From: Oscillibacter sp.
Lineage (GTDB): Bacteria > Bacillota > Clostridia > Oscillospirales > Oscillospiraceae
NCBI GenBank assembly: GCA_017446225.1
Contig: JAFSRH010000015.1
Location: forward strand, 1-43,878
Direction of reading: 5' to 3'
DNA: 43,878 bases
How positions within the stretch are numbered: position 1 is the stretch's first letter; each line of letters opens with the position of its first letter. The notes under the pieces were generated by a model. It was given only the letters and a program-made list of their open reading frames with translations. It did no database searches and was not told the DNA's origin. Made by a program: the position numbers and the translations under genes. Shown piece after piece: positions 8,401 to 17,200 of the stretch.

Positions 8401-8692
8401 TGTGACCGCCGGCACGATTACCGCCGCCAACGCTTCGATCGCGTTGCCCGACAGCGCGACCTCTCTGGCAGTGGTACGCGGTAGCGAGGTCCGCTTTGTG
8501 GTACAGGTCAGCGGCACGGCGCTGGACGGCTCCAACGCCAACACCGTCACCGTGAGAGCGCGCTACACGGACGTGGACGGACTGCCCCAGACGGCGACTG
8601 TGACGGCCCCGGCCGTTGGCAGCACCACTTGGACCCTCGTCACGCCGAACAACGCGCGGCCCGGCTCCACGATTTATATCGATGTGACCTGA
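5402..8692 (+). CDS. S-layer homology (SLH) domain surface protein
   Basis: This is a 1096-residue secreted surface protein. A signal peptide covers about residues 1-27 (MKKFISMALALVMTLSLY, cleavage near ASAEF). Three SLH modules follow: about 29-82 (DGYDDGSFRPAAGLTRQAAA), 94-146 (SGYSDGTFRPGDPLSGYAY) and 157-207 (TREDAATYAFNTLQ). SLH triplets anchor proteins to pyruvylated secondary wall polymers, so the rest is displayed outside. The remaining 890 residues are rich in Asn, Thr, Asp and Val, look beta-rich, and I recognise no catalytic domain. The start has a strong AAGGAGG. A promoter, long leader and terminator frame it as a single highly expressed gene. It is probably the major S-layer protein, which is inference. 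Confidence 0.88.
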   Translation: MKKFISMALALVMTLSLYTFIAPEASAEFTDADQLSSKYAQQAADVIQTIEVMDGYDDGSFRPAAGLTRQAAAKIICNMVLGPTTAKALPTNANPFPDVLAGNQFSGYISYCSQKGIISGYSDGTFRPGDPLSGYAYLKMLLGALGYDSVKESFTGPNWKVNVAKLALGKGLNKGINENEPGERLDGQVTREDAATYAFNTLQGDMVEYASSNSIEVNGVKVNVGGGEAVPQTWNTSSTSANNINNETSDGANNRPIVQFAERYFDKLERFPKAWDTYTADAFGRPSIRWSWKGVDIDTYPEEPDVVYNHNVSANTIYTDLNMGSADPAAAFFLNGRNAGTINISRGNGDDIDSLSAITAGKIGDGTIVEAYHNDANNTVTVCVINVWAGKVTGHKAATTKKDECVVIDVGQYDENAGGPVIDAPLGINALSERREFESTDFEEDDVVWYTYSEADREIKDMGLLERVEGSLTRRYADKSVVLGSDTYPYAKNVVFSLNNGQDSLANKSEYIVYLNDEGQVMWIEESDFSVDQYALIERIWIENTAATRTLSSIMANGVVTDAPDTLAVSYPRAVLRLPSGVQRTVTLNESKAYRNDSTDSIGANYKAGKIIRFSITSDNTYRLYSANTVNYVAPASSNSTLNGVTVDEMVKNNRIYGFTGVTADSNTRFVVNDNGTYKTYTGVRNAPDITGNTTGTPATAVTPVAFAYAKDGVAKVIYCVRCHSSNTSKDITFIAAPSVSKEVREDDTRAHYEYNAVVKNNITTILVASRDDNNNKFTFDMSATTAYPSTVEAGNDGKDKCVILNTTEYNGDDIMTSGSFTTGDVEAVRARGIKRVSGTLLELKLNTYQGRQEITMDVSDSVKVYFSDGDGNIEAIDMEDIVTDSNDWIYYTVDEGEITNLFIQQVDDDDGPTTGPVEYTDGYMTYDADGLNWVYHYYGSAPTQITVENALLNGLRSLGSNATVNNITNSSKTGNVYTFTIAGTNYHVTVSSDASVTNYVTAGTITAANASIALPDSATSLAVVRGSEVRFVVQVSGTALDGSNANTVTVRARYTDVDGLPQTATVTAPAVGSTTWTLVTPNNARPGSTIYIDVT

Positions 8693-8801
8693 TTCCAAAG
8701 TTCCCCCGCCCGTATGACGGAAGTCCGCCCTCCGGATACTCCGACAACGGTTTCCTGTGACGAAAGTCCGGTTGCCCCGGAAACTGCGTCAGAGAACTTA
8801 A

Positions 8802-8836
8802 CACGGCTCCCGGTTCGCCGGGGGCCGTGCCTTTTT
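8802..8836 (+). terminator. Rho-independent terminator of the S-layer gene
   Basis: A 12-bp stem (8802-8813 with 8818-8829, one G-T pair) has the stable loop TTCG and is followed by CCTTTTT. It lies 110 bases after the S-layer stop and just before the promoter of the next operon. Confidence 0.9.
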
Positions 8837-8848
8837 GCGTCAAGGCCC

Positions 8849-8877
8849 TTGCAATTACGCCGCGGATCGTGTACAAT
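8849..8877 (+). promoter_or_regulatory. Promoter of the peptide ABC importer operon
   Basis: TTGCAA (8849-8854) and TACAAT (8872-8877) are separated by exactly 17 bases. Transcription would start about 77 bases before the first gene at 8961. It lies immediately after the S-layer terminator. Confidence 0.75.
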
Positions 8878-8960
8878 ACGGCCCTGTGGAACCGTGCGGT
8901 TCCGGAATATGTCATACGGCACACTGACCCTACGCGGCAGTGATGGAAAGGAGTCATGAC

Positions 8961-10472
8961 ATGAAAAAAACGTTTCTGGCGCTCGTCCTGAGCGCCGCCA
9001 TGTTCTGCGCCCTTCTGAGCGGTTGCGGAAGCGGCGAACCTCCCGCGGCCGGTCCGGAGCTTTCGGTCGGAATCGCGCAGGACCTCGACAGTCTTGACCC
9101 CCACAAGATGGTGGCGGCAGGAACAAAAGAGATCATGTTCAACGTCTTTGAGGGCCTCGTGAAGCCCTCCCCGAGCGGCGACTTGCTCCCCGCGCTCGCC
9201 GAAAACTGGACCGTTTCCGATGACCGCCTGACGTACACGTTCAACCTCCGCCCGGACGTGAAATTTCATAACGGGTCCATTGTCACGTCCGCGGACGCGG
9301 TCTACTCCCTCGAACGCCTCTCCGCTACCGCCGACACCCCCGCGGATATCGTCACCGTGGACGCCTTCTCCAATATCGCTTCCATGGAAACGCCCGATGA
9401 AATGACGCTCATACTTCGCCTGAAAGAGCCGTCCAACGAGTTCCTCTCCTACCTGACCGCCGCCGTGATTCCGGCCGGTTACGAGGAACAGGAGACCATG
9501 CCCGTGGGAACCGGTCCGTTCCGCTTCGTGTCCCGTACGGCGCAGGAGTCGGTCGTGCTCGAACGCTTCGATGACTACTGGGGCGGTCCGGCGGCGATCA
9601 AAACCGTGACTTGCCGCGTCATTGAAAACGCCGACGGCATTTTGATGAGCCTTCAGAGCGGGGCCGTGGACCTCTTCGCGCACCTCACCATCACACAGGC
9701 CCAACAGCTTACGGACGACTTCCGCATCGAACAGGGCGCGATGAATCTGGTACAGGCGCTCTACCTCAACAACGCCGTGGAGCCGTTCAACGATCTGCGC
9801 GTCCGTCAGGCCCTTTGTTACGCGGTCGACAAACAGGCCGTGATTGACCTTGCCTTTGACGGCTTCGGCTTCCCGATCGGGTCCAGCATGTACCCCGCGT
9901 TCGGCAAATACTTTGACGAGACCTTGATCGACTATTACCCCCACGACATCCAAAGGGCCAAAGAACTGCTCGCCGAGGCCGGATACCCGGACGGATTCTC
10001 CATGACCATTACCGTACCGTCCAACTACCAGCCCCACCTTGACACGGCGCAGGTGCTTGTCGAACAGTTAAAGGAAATCGGCGTCAACGCGGAAATTCTG
10101 CCCGTGGAGTGGGAAACGTGGCTCAATGACGCCTACATTGGCCGGAATTTTGAATCGACCGTAATCGGCGTGGACGCCTCCACCATGACCGCCCGCGCCC
10201 TCTTGGAACGCTTCACTTCCTCCGCGGGCAACAATTTCATCAACTACAATCACGAGGACTACGACCGCCTCTTTACGGAAGCCCAGTCCTGTACGGACGA
10301 TGACGAGCAGACCGCGCTTTACCGCGCTATGGAGCGTAACTTAACCGAAAACGCCGCGAACGTCTACATTCAGGACATGGCCGACCTGCTGGCCGTACGG
10401 AACAACCTTACCGGCGTGCGATTCTACCCGATTTACGTACTTGACCTCTACGGCCTCCGGTGGGAAAGCTGA
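8961..10472 (+). CDS. Peptide/nickel-type ABC importer, substrate-binding lipoprotein
   Basis: This is an extracytoplasmic solute-binding protein of the SBP_bac_5 (OppA/DppA/NikA) family. The 503 residues begin with a lipoprotein signal peptide ending in the lipobox LLSGC near residue 24. Family stretches include LDSLDPHKM, NVFEGLVKPSPSGDLLPALA with the WTVSDDRLTYTFNLR block, and LRVRQALCYAVDKQAV. The frame opens at 8940, but the ATG at 8961 has AAAGGAG seven bases ahead and gives a proper signal peptide. Four transporter genes follow with tiny gaps or overlaps. The substrate (oligopeptide, dipeptide, metal chelate) cannot be read from the sequence. Confidence 0.93.
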   Translation: MKKTFLALVLSAAMFCALLSGCGSGEPPAAGPELSVGIAQDLDSLDPHKMVAAGTKEIMFNVFEGLVKPSPSGDLLPALAENWTVSDDRLTYTFNLRPDVKFHNGSIVTSADAVYSLERLSATADTPADIVTVDAFSNIASMETPDEMTLILRLKEPSNEFLSYLTAAVIPAGYEEQETMPVGTGPFRFVSRTAQESVVLERFDDYWGGPAAIKTVTCRVIENADGILMSLQSGAVDLFAHLTITQAQQLTDDFRIEQGAMNLVQALYLNNAVEPFNDLRVRQALCYAVDKQAVIDLAFDGFGFPIGSSMYPAFGKYFDETLIDYYPHDIQRAKELLAEAGYPDGFSMTITVPSNYQPHLDTAQVLVEQLKEIGVNAEILPVEWETWLNDAYIGRNFESTVIGVDASTMTARALLERFTSSAGNNFINYNHEDYDRLFTEAQSCTDDDEQTALYRAMERNLTENAANVYIQDMADLLAVRNNLTGVRFYPIYVLDLYGLRWES

Positions 10473-10473
10473 A

Positions 10474-11418
10474 ATGAAGTACGCATTCAGGCGCGTTTCG
10501 GCCCTTCTGCTGACGATGTTTCTGGTGTCGCTGTGCGCCTTCGCGGCCTTCTCCGGGATATCCGGGAGCGCCGCGGAAGCGCGTCTGGGCACACAGGCCA
10601 CGGCCGAACGCGCGGCCGCGCTCCGGGAAGAACTCGGGTTGAACCGTCCCTTTCTGTTCCGTTACGGCGAATGGCTTTCCGGTTTTGTCAGCGGCGACTT
10701 GGGACAGTCCCTGACGTACCGGCAGAATGTCGGCGAACTTCTGCGCGACAAAGCGCTGGCGTCGCTTCTGTTAAGCGGCATGAGTTTCGCGCTGATTGTC
10801 CTGTGCGCGGTGCCGCTGTCCTTACTGGTCGTCCGCGCCGCGGACGGCCCGCTGGACGTGGCGCATACGCTCTTTAATCAGTTCCTGATGTCGGTCCCGC
10901 CGTTTTTTGTGGGCCTGCTCCTGTCGTGGATCTTCGGCGTTACGCTCCGCTGGTTCACGCCGGGGGCCTTCCCGGGACTGTCGCGCCCCGGCGAGGCGGT
11001 ACGCTTCCTGCTCTTCCCCGCCGTTGCGATTGCCGTTCCGCGCGCCGCCATGACCGTGCGCATGCTCCGCGGAACGCTCCTGCGCGAGCTGAACCGGGAC
11101 TACGTCCGGACCGCGATTTCACGCGGCAGTGACCGCAATTCCGTGCTCCGGCGGCACGTCCTCAAAAACGCCCTGACGCCAACGGTCGCCTTTCTCGCGC
11201 AGATGATGGCCGAAATCGTGGCGGGCGTCATTGTCGTGGAACAGGTCTTTGGCGTCCCCGGACTGGGCCGTATGCTGGTGGTGTCCATTTCCAACCGGGA
11301 TTACCCGGTTGTACAGGCGATTGTGGTTATACTGGCCTTCTGGGTCGTGGCCGCGAACACGGCCGCCGACCTGATCAACGTCCGTATCGACCCGCGCCTT
11401 GCCTTACGGGATGAGTGA
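10474..11418 (+). CDS. ABC importer permease, OppB/DppB type
   Basis: This 314-residue inner-membrane permease has a first transmembrane helix at the N-terminus (ALLLTMFLVSLCAFAAFS) and about six helices in all. The cytoplasmic EAA loop is seen in LNRDYVRTAISRGSDRNSVL. The N-terminal motif ALREELGLNRPFLFRYGEWL is characteristic of OppB/DppB. It starts one base after the stop of the binding-protein gene, so translation is coupled. It would pair with the next gene's product to form the channel. Confidence 0.92.
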   Translation: MKYAFRRVSALLLTMFLVSLCAFAAFSGISGSAAEARLGTQATAERAAALREELGLNRPFLFRYGEWLSGFVSGDLGQSLTYRQNVGELLRDKALASLLLSGMSFALIVLCAVPLSLLVVRAADGPLDVAHTLFNQFLMSVPPFFVGLLLSWIFGVTLRWFTPGAFPGLSRPGEAVRFLLFPAVAIAVPRAAMTVRMLRGTLLRELNRDYVRTAISRGSDRNSVLRRHVLKNALTPTVAFLAQMMAEIVAGVIVVEQVFGVPGLGRMLVVSISNRDYPVVQAIVVILAFWVVAANTAADLINVRIDPRLALRDE

Positions 11419-11421
11419 ACC

Positions 11422-12228
11422 ATGAGACGTAACTATTACCTTTTCGCCGGACTGCTTCTGACCGGCGTTCTTGCGGCGTTCGCGCTGTTGGGCGTGTTCT
11501 GGACGCCGTACGATGGCGCCGCTATGGGCGCGGAAAAGTTCCTTCCGCCTTCCCCCGCCCACCTCTTCGGCACCGATAACTTCGGACGCGATATCTTTTC
11601 CCGTGTCATGGAAGGGGCCGGGACGTCCTTCCTGATCGCCCTTTGCACGATCGCAATCGGCGCGGGGGGCGGGATTCTGCTGGGAGCCGTGACGGGCTAC
11701 TTCGGCGGACTGGCCGATGAGGCCCTCATCCGCGTTGGGGACGCGCTCACGGCGTTTCCGAGTATCTTACTGGCCTTGGTGGTCATCAGTCTGCTGGGAC
11801 CGGGGAAACCGGTCAATCTTGTGTTATCGCTGGGACTGGTGTTTATCCCCAGTTTCGCGCGGGTCACGCGGGCCGCGTACGCGGAGGCCCGGGAGGCCAA
11901 TTACGTAAAGAGCGTACGCCTGATGGGGGCCTCTCACGCGCGCGTCATGCTCGTGCACATCCTGCCGAATACGATGCCCGTACTGCTCAGCGCGCTGACG
12001 ATTGGCTTTAACAACGCCGTTTTGGCGGAGGCGTCCATGAGCTATCTTGGAATCGGCGTCACGCCGCCGGACGCCTCTTTGGGCTATATGCTCTCGGAGG
12101 CGCAAAGCGTATTCGGGCGCGCGCCGTGGTACGCGCTCAGTACGGGCGGCGTGATGATTTCCTTTCTGTTCGGCGTGGGGCTGATCGGGGAGGGGCTTCG
12201 TTTCCGGGAAGGAGGCCCGGCTTTATGA
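11422..12228 (+). CDS. ABC importer permease, OppC/DppC type
   Basis: This is the second permease, of 268 residues. It has an N-terminal helix (YLFAGLLLTGVLAAFALLG), then the periplasmic motif HLFGTDNFGRDIFSRVMEG that marks the OppC/DppC family. The EAA loop is REANYVKSVRLMGASHARV. It starts three bases after the preceding stop, and its end overlaps the next start by four bases (ATGA). Confidence 0.92.
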   Translation: MRRNYYLFAGLLLTGVLAAFALLGVFWTPYDGAAMGAEKFLPPSPAHLFGTDNFGRDIFSRVMEGAGTSFLIALCTIAIGAGGGILLGAVTGYFGGLADEALIRVGDALTAFPSILLALVVISLLGPGKPVNLVLSLGLVFIPSFARVTRAAYAEAREANYVKSVRLMGASHARVMLVHILPNTMPVLLSALTIGFNNAVLAEASMSYLGIGVTPPDASLGYMLSEAQSVFGRAPWYALSTGGVMISFLFGVGLIGEGLRFREGGPAL

Positions 12229-13055
12229 ATCCTAAAAATTTAACGGTTCCCGCTTCGGAACCGCTGTTGACCATTACCGGTTTACGGGTCCGCTTCCGCA
12301 ACCGGGACCGGGACGCCGTGGCGGGCGTTTCTCTCTCCATTGGACGGGGGGAAATTGTCGGACTGGTCGGGGAATCCGGCTCCGGCAAGACCGTCACCGC
12401 CATGAGCGTGGCCGGACTGCTCCCCCGGAAGCGTTGCGATTACGCCGGGACGATTCATCTTGACGGCGTGGAACTGCTCCACGCGGACCGGCGGACGTTG
12501 CGCCGAATACAGGGGCGTTCCGTTGGTGTGGTCTTTCAGGACCCGTTAAGCTGTATGGACCCGCTGATGAAAGTCGGCGCGCAGGTGGAGGAGACGCTGT
12601 TACTGCACACGGACCTGTCCAAAGCGGAACGCCGCCGCGCGGCCTTGGAGGCGTTGGCGGCGGCGGAACTGCCGGACCCCGAACGCGTGTACGCGAGCTG
12701 GCCGCACGAACTCTCCGGCGGAATGCGGCAACGGGCCTGTATCGCGGCGGCGATGGTCAGCCGTCCGGCCTTACTGCTCTTGGACGAGCCGACAACCGCG
12801 CTGGACGTCACCGTACAGGCGCAGATTCTTGCGCTCCTGAAAAAGCTGAACCGTGAAAACGGAATTTCCATGCTGTTCATCTCCCACAACTTGGGCGTGG
12901 TACGGAAACTGTGTACGCGCGCGGCGGTCATGAGTCAGGGCGTGATTGTGGAGGAGGGCGACACGGAACGCATATTCCATTACCCGCGCCACCCCTACAC
13001 CCGCCGCCTGATTGACGCCATCCCGAAACGTCCCGGAAGAAGGGAGAGCGCATGA
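12225..13055 (+). CDS. ABC importer ATPase, OppD/DppD type
   Basis: This cytoplasmic ATPase has 276 residues, with Walker [10 protein letters not shown]-loop [10 protein letters not shown], signature LSGGMRQR and Walker [13 protein letters not shown]. The C-terminal [14 protein letters not shown] segment is the oligopeptide/dipeptide-transporter extension. The frame extends upstream to 12126, but the ATG at 12225 overlaps the preceding stop as ATGA, follows GGAGG, and fits the family N-terminus. It would form a heterodimer with the next gene's product. Confidence 0.93.
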   Translation: MNPKNLTVPASEPLLTITGLRVRFRNRDRDAVAGVSLSIGRGEIVGLVGESGSGKTVTAMSVAGLLPRKRCDYAGTIHLDGVELLHADRRTLRRIQGRSVGVVFQDPLSCMDPLMKVGAQVEETLLLHTDLSKAERRRAALEALAAAELPDPERVYASWPHELSGGMRQRACIAAAMVSRPALLLLDEPTTALDVTVQAQILALLKKLNRENGISMLFISHNLGVVRKLCTRAAVMSQGVIVEEGDTERIFHYPRHPYTRRLIDAIPKRPGRRESA

Positions 13056-13789
13056 CGGCCAAAGAACCGGTCCTTTCCCTTCGGAACGTCACGGCCGGAT
13101 ACCGGGAGGGCGGACTGTTCGGGAAGCGTGCGTTTCACGAGGTACTGCACGATGTGTCCTTTGACGTGGGGCGGAATGAAATTGTCGGGCTGGTCGGGGA
13201 ATCGGGCACGGGCAAGTCCACGCTTGCGCGGGTGATACTGGGCATGTTGAAACCGGCGCGCGGAGAAGTCACGCGCCGGACGGAGTACCCGCAGATGATT
13301 TTTCAGGACCCGTACAGTTCCCTGAATCCGGCCTACCCGGTCGCGTGGATATTAGAGGAGCCGCTACGGCTGGACGGCGTGCGGGACGTGCCCGAACGGC
13401 GGCGGCTGGTCCGGGAAATGCTCGCGCGGGTCGGACTGCCCGATGAGTGTCTGACGGCCAGACCGGCGGAACTCTCCGGCGGACAGCGGCAGCGGGTCTG
13501 TATCGCGGCGGCCCTGTTGCGGCGGCCGAAGTTCCTGATCGCCGATGAGCCGGTCTCCGCGCTGGACGTCACGATACAGGCGCAAATTCTGACGCTTTTA
13601 AAGACATTGCGGGACGAATTCGACTTGAGTTTCCTGTTTATCTCGCACGATTTGAACGTTGTCTACCAGCTCTGTGACCGGGTACTGGTGATGAAACAGG
13701 GGCGGCTCGTGGAAGAGGGGACGGTCGCGGAAGTGTTCGCGCGTCCGCGCCACCCCTACACCCGCGAACTGCTGGCCGCCGCGGACTGA
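13052..13789 (+). CDS. ABC importer ATPase, OppF/DppF type
   Basis: This is the second ATPase, 245 residues, somewhat shorter than the usual 300 or more. Walker A is GESGTGKS, the Q-loop [10 protein letters not shown], the signature LSGGQRQR and Walker [12 protein letters not shown]. It ends in the family segment [13 protein letters not shown] but lacks most of the usual C-terminal tail. It overlaps the preceding gene by four bases. It completes a five-gene importer (binding protein, two permeases, two ATPases). Confidence 0.93.
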   Translation: MTAKEPVLSLRNVTAGYREGGLFGKRAFHEVLHDVSFDVGRNEIVGLVGESGTGKSTLARVILGMLKPARGEVTRRTEYPQMIFQDPYSSLNPAYPVAWILEEPLRLDGVRDVPERRRLVREMLARVGLPDECLTARPAELSGGQRQRVCIAAALLRRPKFLIADEPVSALDVTIQAQILTLLKTLRDEFDLSFLFISHDLNVVYQLCDRVLVMKQGRLVEEGTVAEVFARPRHPYTRELLAAAD

Positions 13790-13806
13790 CTCGGGAGGGA
13801 AACGTC

Positions 13807-14895
13807 ATGCGCACCATGTCACGCGAACGGAAAACCGCGCCTTTTCGCTGGCTGTTGCCGCTGTGGCTGTCGCTGGACGTATGCGCGATCGCGGCGTTCG
13901 CAACGTGCCGGGGAAACCGCGCCCTTATGAACGCGTGGACGGGGCGCGTGGCCGGTCCGTTACAGGCCGCGTTGGGGCGTATGTGCGCGCGCGTCCCGTT
14001 CTCGGTCATGGAAGCGGCGATTACGGCTCTGGTCCTGTGCGCGGCTGTCCGCGCCGTGCGCGGGGCCGTACGCGGACGGTTTGCCGTGACGCTGTTCGGC
14101 GGCGTGTGCGCGGGACTGTGCCTGACGGCCCTGTTTTGCTGGATGTGGGGCGTTTATTACTGGTCGGACGGCTTTCAGGACAAATCCGGACTGTACGCCG
14201 TGCCGGTTTCAGCGGAACAACTCCGCGCCACGGCCGAAGCGTTCGCGGCGGGCCTCTCCCGCGCCGCGGACGCCGTGCCGCGTGACGAATACGGGGCCTT
14301 TGCGCTCTCCCGGACGGAGATTCTGGCAAAGGCCCCGCGTATTTATGACAATCTCGAACGCGCCTACCCCTGTCTGGCGTTTGACGACACGGGCGTAAAG
14401 CCGATGGCGTATTCCCGTCTGATGAGCCGCATGGACTTCACGGGCTTTTACTGCGCCTGCACCGGGGAGGCGAATGTCAACGTGGACAGTCCGGCGTGTC
14501 TGCTGGCGTCCACGGCCGCGCACGAAATGGCGCATCAGCGCGGGTTCGCCTCGGAACAGGAGTGCAATTTTCTGGCGGTGCTGGCCTGCGTCACCAGCGG
14601 CGAGCCTGTGTACGCGTACTCCGGCTGGCTGATGGGCTGGATTTACCTTGGAAACGCGCTCTACTCCGCGGACCCCGATACATACGCGCGGATCCGTGAC
14701 ACGCTCCCGGCCACGGTCCGCACGGACTTGGCGCGGAACAACGCGTACTGGGACCAGTTCCGGAACGGCGTTGTACGGAAGGCCTCCACCGCGGCCTATG
14801 ACCGTATCCTCAAGGGCTACGGGGACGGGCGCGGTATGCGTTCCTACGGGGCCGTGGTCGATTTACTCGTTGCCTATCACTGCGCCCTGCGCTGA
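13807..14895 (+). CDS. DUF3810-type membrane protein with HExxH motif
   Basis: This 362-residue protein has two or three N-terminal membrane segments (WLLPLWLSLDVCAIAAFA; AAITALVLCAAV; GVCAGLCLTALFCWMWGVYY) and a large soluble domain. The domain holds HEMAHQRGF followed by SEQECNFLA, a zinc-metalloprotease-like HExxH plus downstream Glu. The arrangement fits the DUF3810 family, whose substrates are unknown. It starts 18 bases after the ABC operon with a GGAGGG site and no terminator between, so it may be co-transcribed. Its last 33 bases overlap the convergent queH gene. The catalytic role is inferred from the motif only. Confidence 0.8.
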   Translation: MRTMSRERKTAPFRWLLPLWLSLDVCAIAAFATCRGNRALMNAWTGRVAGPLQAALGRMCARVPFSVMEAAITALVLCAAVRAVRGAVRGRFAVTLFGGVCAGLCLTALFCWMWGVYYWSDGFQDKSGLYAVPVSAEQLRATAEAFAAGLSRAADAVPRDEYGAFALSRTEILAKAPRIYDNLERAYPCLAFDDTGVKPMAYSRLMSRMDFTGFYCACTGEANVNVDSPACLLASTAAHEMAHQRGFASEQECNFLAVLACVTSGEPVYAYSGWLMGWIYLGNALYSADPDTYARIRDTLPATVRTDLARNNAYWDQFRNGVVRKASTAAYDRILKGYGDGRGMRSYGAVVDLLVAYHCALR

Positions 14896-15462
14896 AAGAA
14901 GCGCGTCATACTTGGCGCGGTCGCGGGCAATGGCTTTCCGGTAGCGGTCCTCCTCGGAGAATACGCACCCGCAATATTTCTGCATATAGAACCCCAGTTC
15001 CCGCGCGCGGCGGTTGCCCTCCCGGAAGTTCTCCCGGAAATCGCGGTACAGAAACTCCACGCCGTATTGCGCGGCGTACCGCCTCCCGGCGTTGGCAATG
15101 CCCTCGTGATCCTGATACGTGCTGGCCAACAGTGTGGACGTGAACGCGGAAAAGCCGTGTTCGGCGGCAAACCGCGCGGTTTCCTCCATACGGTGTTCGT
15201 AACAGTACCGGCAACGGCGTTCGATGTCGTCCGCCACGGCGCGCGCAAAGTCGCGTAAGCCGTACTCGTCCTTGACCATGAGCGCCATTCCGATGGTCGG
15301 CGCGTACCCCGCCAGACAGTCCCGGCGCGCTTCGTACTCCTTCCACGGGTGAATGTTCGGGTTGTACCAGAACGCCGTTGGCTCCAGTCCTTCGGCGCGC
15401 AAGGGGTCAATACAGCTCAGCGAACACGGCGCACAGCAACAGTGTAACAGTACGCGGTCCAT
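14863..15462 (-). CDS. queH: Epoxyqueuosine reductase QueH
   Basis: QueH makes queuosine from epoxyqueuosine in the last step of tRNA wobble-base modification and replaces QueG in many Firmicutes. The 199-residue product has the conserved cysteine motifs HCCCAPCS near the N-terminus, RCRYCYEHRM mid-protein and QKYCGCVFSEEDRY toward the end, which supply metal and iron-sulfur ligands. It begins four bases after the malQ stop, so it is probably read from the malQ promoter. Its 3' end overlaps the convergent DUF3810-type gene. Confidence 0.92.
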   Translation of the reverse strand: MDRVLLHCCCAPCSLSCIDPLRAEGLEPTAFWYNPNIHPWKEYEARRDCLAGYAPTIGMALMVKDEYGLRDFARAVADDIERRCRYCYEHRMEETARFAAEHGFSAFTSTLLASTYQDHEGIANAGRRYAAQYGVEFLYRDFRENFREGNRRARELGFYMQKYCGCVFSEEDRYRKAIARDRAKYDALLSAQGAVIGNE

Positions 15463-15466
15463 GGCT

Positions 15467-17008
15467 TTACGCCTTAGCCTCTTTGACCGCTTTGGTTGCT
15501 TTCGCCTTCTTTTCCGGTTTGCGCGGCGCGCAGCGTCCGTACGTCTCGGTTAAGGCGCGGATGTCCTCGGCCGTTTTCTTTGTCGCGGCGTCCGGGAGCA
15601 TACGCCAGCGCCAGTTTCCGTCCGCCACGCCCGGGACGTTCGTCCGCGCCTCCGTGCCCAATGCAAGGTAGTCCTGCATTTGCGCCACGAACAGGACCGC
15701 CACGCTTCCCTGTCCGGCCCGGAGCATGGCCTTCCGCATGGACTCCGCGCCCTTGACGCCCAGATAGCTTTCCGCGTACGCCTTTTCCGCTCTCTTCACG
15801 GACGAACACCAGCCCATGAGGGTATCATTGTCATGGGTGCCGGTGTAGCAGATACAATTCGGATCGGTGTAGTTATGGGGCAGATAGTTGTTCGTGGGGT
15901 CAGAGAAGGCGAACTGCAACACTTTCATACCGGGCAGGCCGGAAGCGTCGCGCAGTTCATGCACGGCGTCCGTCAGGATGCCCAAATCCTCCGCGATGTA
16001 GGTCAGGTTCGGGAACCAGTTGATCAATACGCGCAACAAGTCCATACCCGGCCCCTTGAGCCATTTTCCGGTCTTGGCCGTCTTGGATCCGGCCGGCACC
16101 GCCCAGTAGCTTTCCAGTCCCCGGAAGTGGTCAATCCGGACGGCGTCAAAGAGGCGGGACGCGCCCTCAATGCGGCGGATCCACCAGCCGAAACCGTCCT
16201 CTTTCATGGTTTTCCAGTCATAGAGCGGATTTCCCCAGAGCTGGCCGTCCTTGGAGAAGTAGTCAGGCGGCACGCCCGCCACGTGCGTGGGGTGCCCTTC
16301 GGGGTCTAACTGGAACTGCGTCCGCTCCGCCCATACGTCCGAGGAATCGAGGGATACGTAAATCGGCAGGTCGCCAATGAGCTTGATTTCCAGTTTGTTG
16401 ACGTACGCCTTGAACGCCTCCCACTGCCGGAAGAAACAGTATTGCTCCCACGTGTAGTAGGCGATTTCCGGCTCAAGATCGCGGTGCCACTTCTCAATGG
16501 CCTGATGTTCATGCTGACGGAGCGCCTTTTCCGGCCAGTCGAACCACGCCTTTCCATCAAAGCGTTCTTTCAGGGCCTGATAGAGGGTGTAGTCACGGAC
16601 CCACGGGTATTGGTCGCGGAACTCCCGCGCGGCGCGCGCGGTCTCCGGCGTGATACGGGAAAAGGCCTTCCGCAGTAACGCCGGACGCGTTTTGAAAAGT
16701 TCCGCGTAGTCAACTTTATCACTGTCGGGTACTTTCGCGGCGTCCAGTTCGGCGGGCGTCAGCAGGCCCTCTTCCGCGAGGGAGTCGAGGTCGATAAAGT
16801 ACGGATTTCCGGCGAAGGTGGACAGCGAGGTATACGGCGAGTTGCCGCCGCCGGTCGGGCCAAGGGGCAGAATCTGCCACCAGCTTTGACCGGCTTCCTT
16901 GAGGAAGTCGGCGAAGGCGCGGGCCTCCTTCCCGATGGAGCCGATTCCGTAGGGCGAAGGCAGGGAGAAGATCGGCAACAGAATGCCGGCGGAACGTTTG
17001 ATCATCAT
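15467..17008 (-). CDS. malQ: 4-alpha-glucanotransferase (amylomaltase, GH77)
   Basis: MalQ transfers alpha-1,4-glucan segments between maltodextrins. The 513-residue product starts with the family signature RSAGILLPIFSLPSPYGIGSIG and has GGGNSPYTSLSTFAGNPYFID. Catalytic regions are visible: the nucleophile Asp in DAVRIDHFRGLESYW, the acid Glu in YIAEDLGIL and the transition-state Asp in YTGTHDNDTLMGW. The C-terminal tail is Lys/Ala-rich (KPEKKAKATKAVKEAKA) and unusual. The first of two adjacent ATGs is chosen because AAGGGGA sits seven bases ahead. No other glycogen or maltose gene is nearby. Confidence 0.95.
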   Translation of the reverse strand: MMIKRSAGILLPIFSLPSPYGIGSIGKEARAFADFLKEAGQSWWQILPLGPTGGGNSPYTSLSTFAGNPYFIDLDSLAEEGLLTPAELDAAKVPDSDKVDYAELFKTRPALLRKAFSRITPETARAAREFRDQYPWVRDYTLYQALKERFDGKAWFDWPEKALRQHEHQAIEKWHRDLEPEIAYYTWEQYCFFRQWEAFKAYVNKLEIKLIGDLPIYVSLDSSDVWAERTQFQLDPEGHPTHVAGVPPDYFSKDGQLWGNPLYDWKTMKEDGFGWWIRRIEGASRLFDAVRIDHFRGLESYWAVPAGSKTAKTGKWLKGPGMDLLRVLINWFPNLTYIAEDLGILTDAVHELRDASGLPGMKVLQFAFSDPTNNYLPHNYTDPNCICYTGTHDNDTLMGWCSSVKRAEKAYAESYLGVKGAESMRKAMLRAGQGSVAVLFVAQMQDYLALGTEARTNVPGVADGNWRWRMLPDAATKKTAEDIRALTETYGRCAPRKPEKKAKATKAVKEAKA

Positions 17009-17058
17009 GACAAGTCCCCTTTCCGTACGCGGCGCTTATCCGCGTGTCTGTGCCTATG

Positions 17059-17087
17059 ATTATAATACGGATTCCGCGGACAGGCAA
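17059..17087 (-). promoter_or_regulatory. malQ-queH promoter
   Basis: On the minus strand, TTGCCT (17087-17082) and TATAAT (17064-17059) are separated by 17 bases, about 50 bases before the malQ start. It shares the 336-base divergent gap (17009-17344) with the promoter of the L,D-transpeptidase gene. I see no gene in that gap. Confidence 0.7.
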
Positions 17088-17171
17088 GGCGTGGCGCGTA
17101 AATTTTCATGATTTTGTCGCGATGGGAGGCGGCGTCCGGCGCGTACGCCCTGAAAAAAATGATTTTGGGCC

Positions 17172-17200
17172 TTTACAGGCAAAAGAGACTGTTTTATAAT
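17172..17200 (+). promoter_or_regulatory. Promoter of the L,D-transpeptidase/PAP2 genes
   Basis: TTTACA (17172-17177) and a perfect TATAAT (17195-17200) are separated by 17 bases. The leader would be about 138 bases. Just before the gene, AAGGAG (17327-17332) is 12 bases from the ATG at 17345. A two-codon ATG-ATT-TAG lies between them, an unusually wide spacing. Confidence 0.75.

Noticed and set aside
5294-8698. An 1134-codon open frame on the minus strand opposite the S-layer gene
   Set aside because: It lies wholly opposite a gene with signal peptide, SLH domains, promoter and terminator. Its product is low-complexity Gly/Val/Asp/His sequence, as expected from the antisense of biased codons, and it lacks a start site.
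8940-8960. Earlier ATG for the binding-protein gene
   Set aside because: It would put charged residues ahead of the signal peptide and overlap the ribosome binding site that serves the ATG at 8961.
8640-10037. A 465-codon minus-strand frame opposite the binding-protein gene
   Set aside because: It is a codon-bias shadow of a gene with a clear lipobox and family motifs, and it spans a terminator and a promoter.
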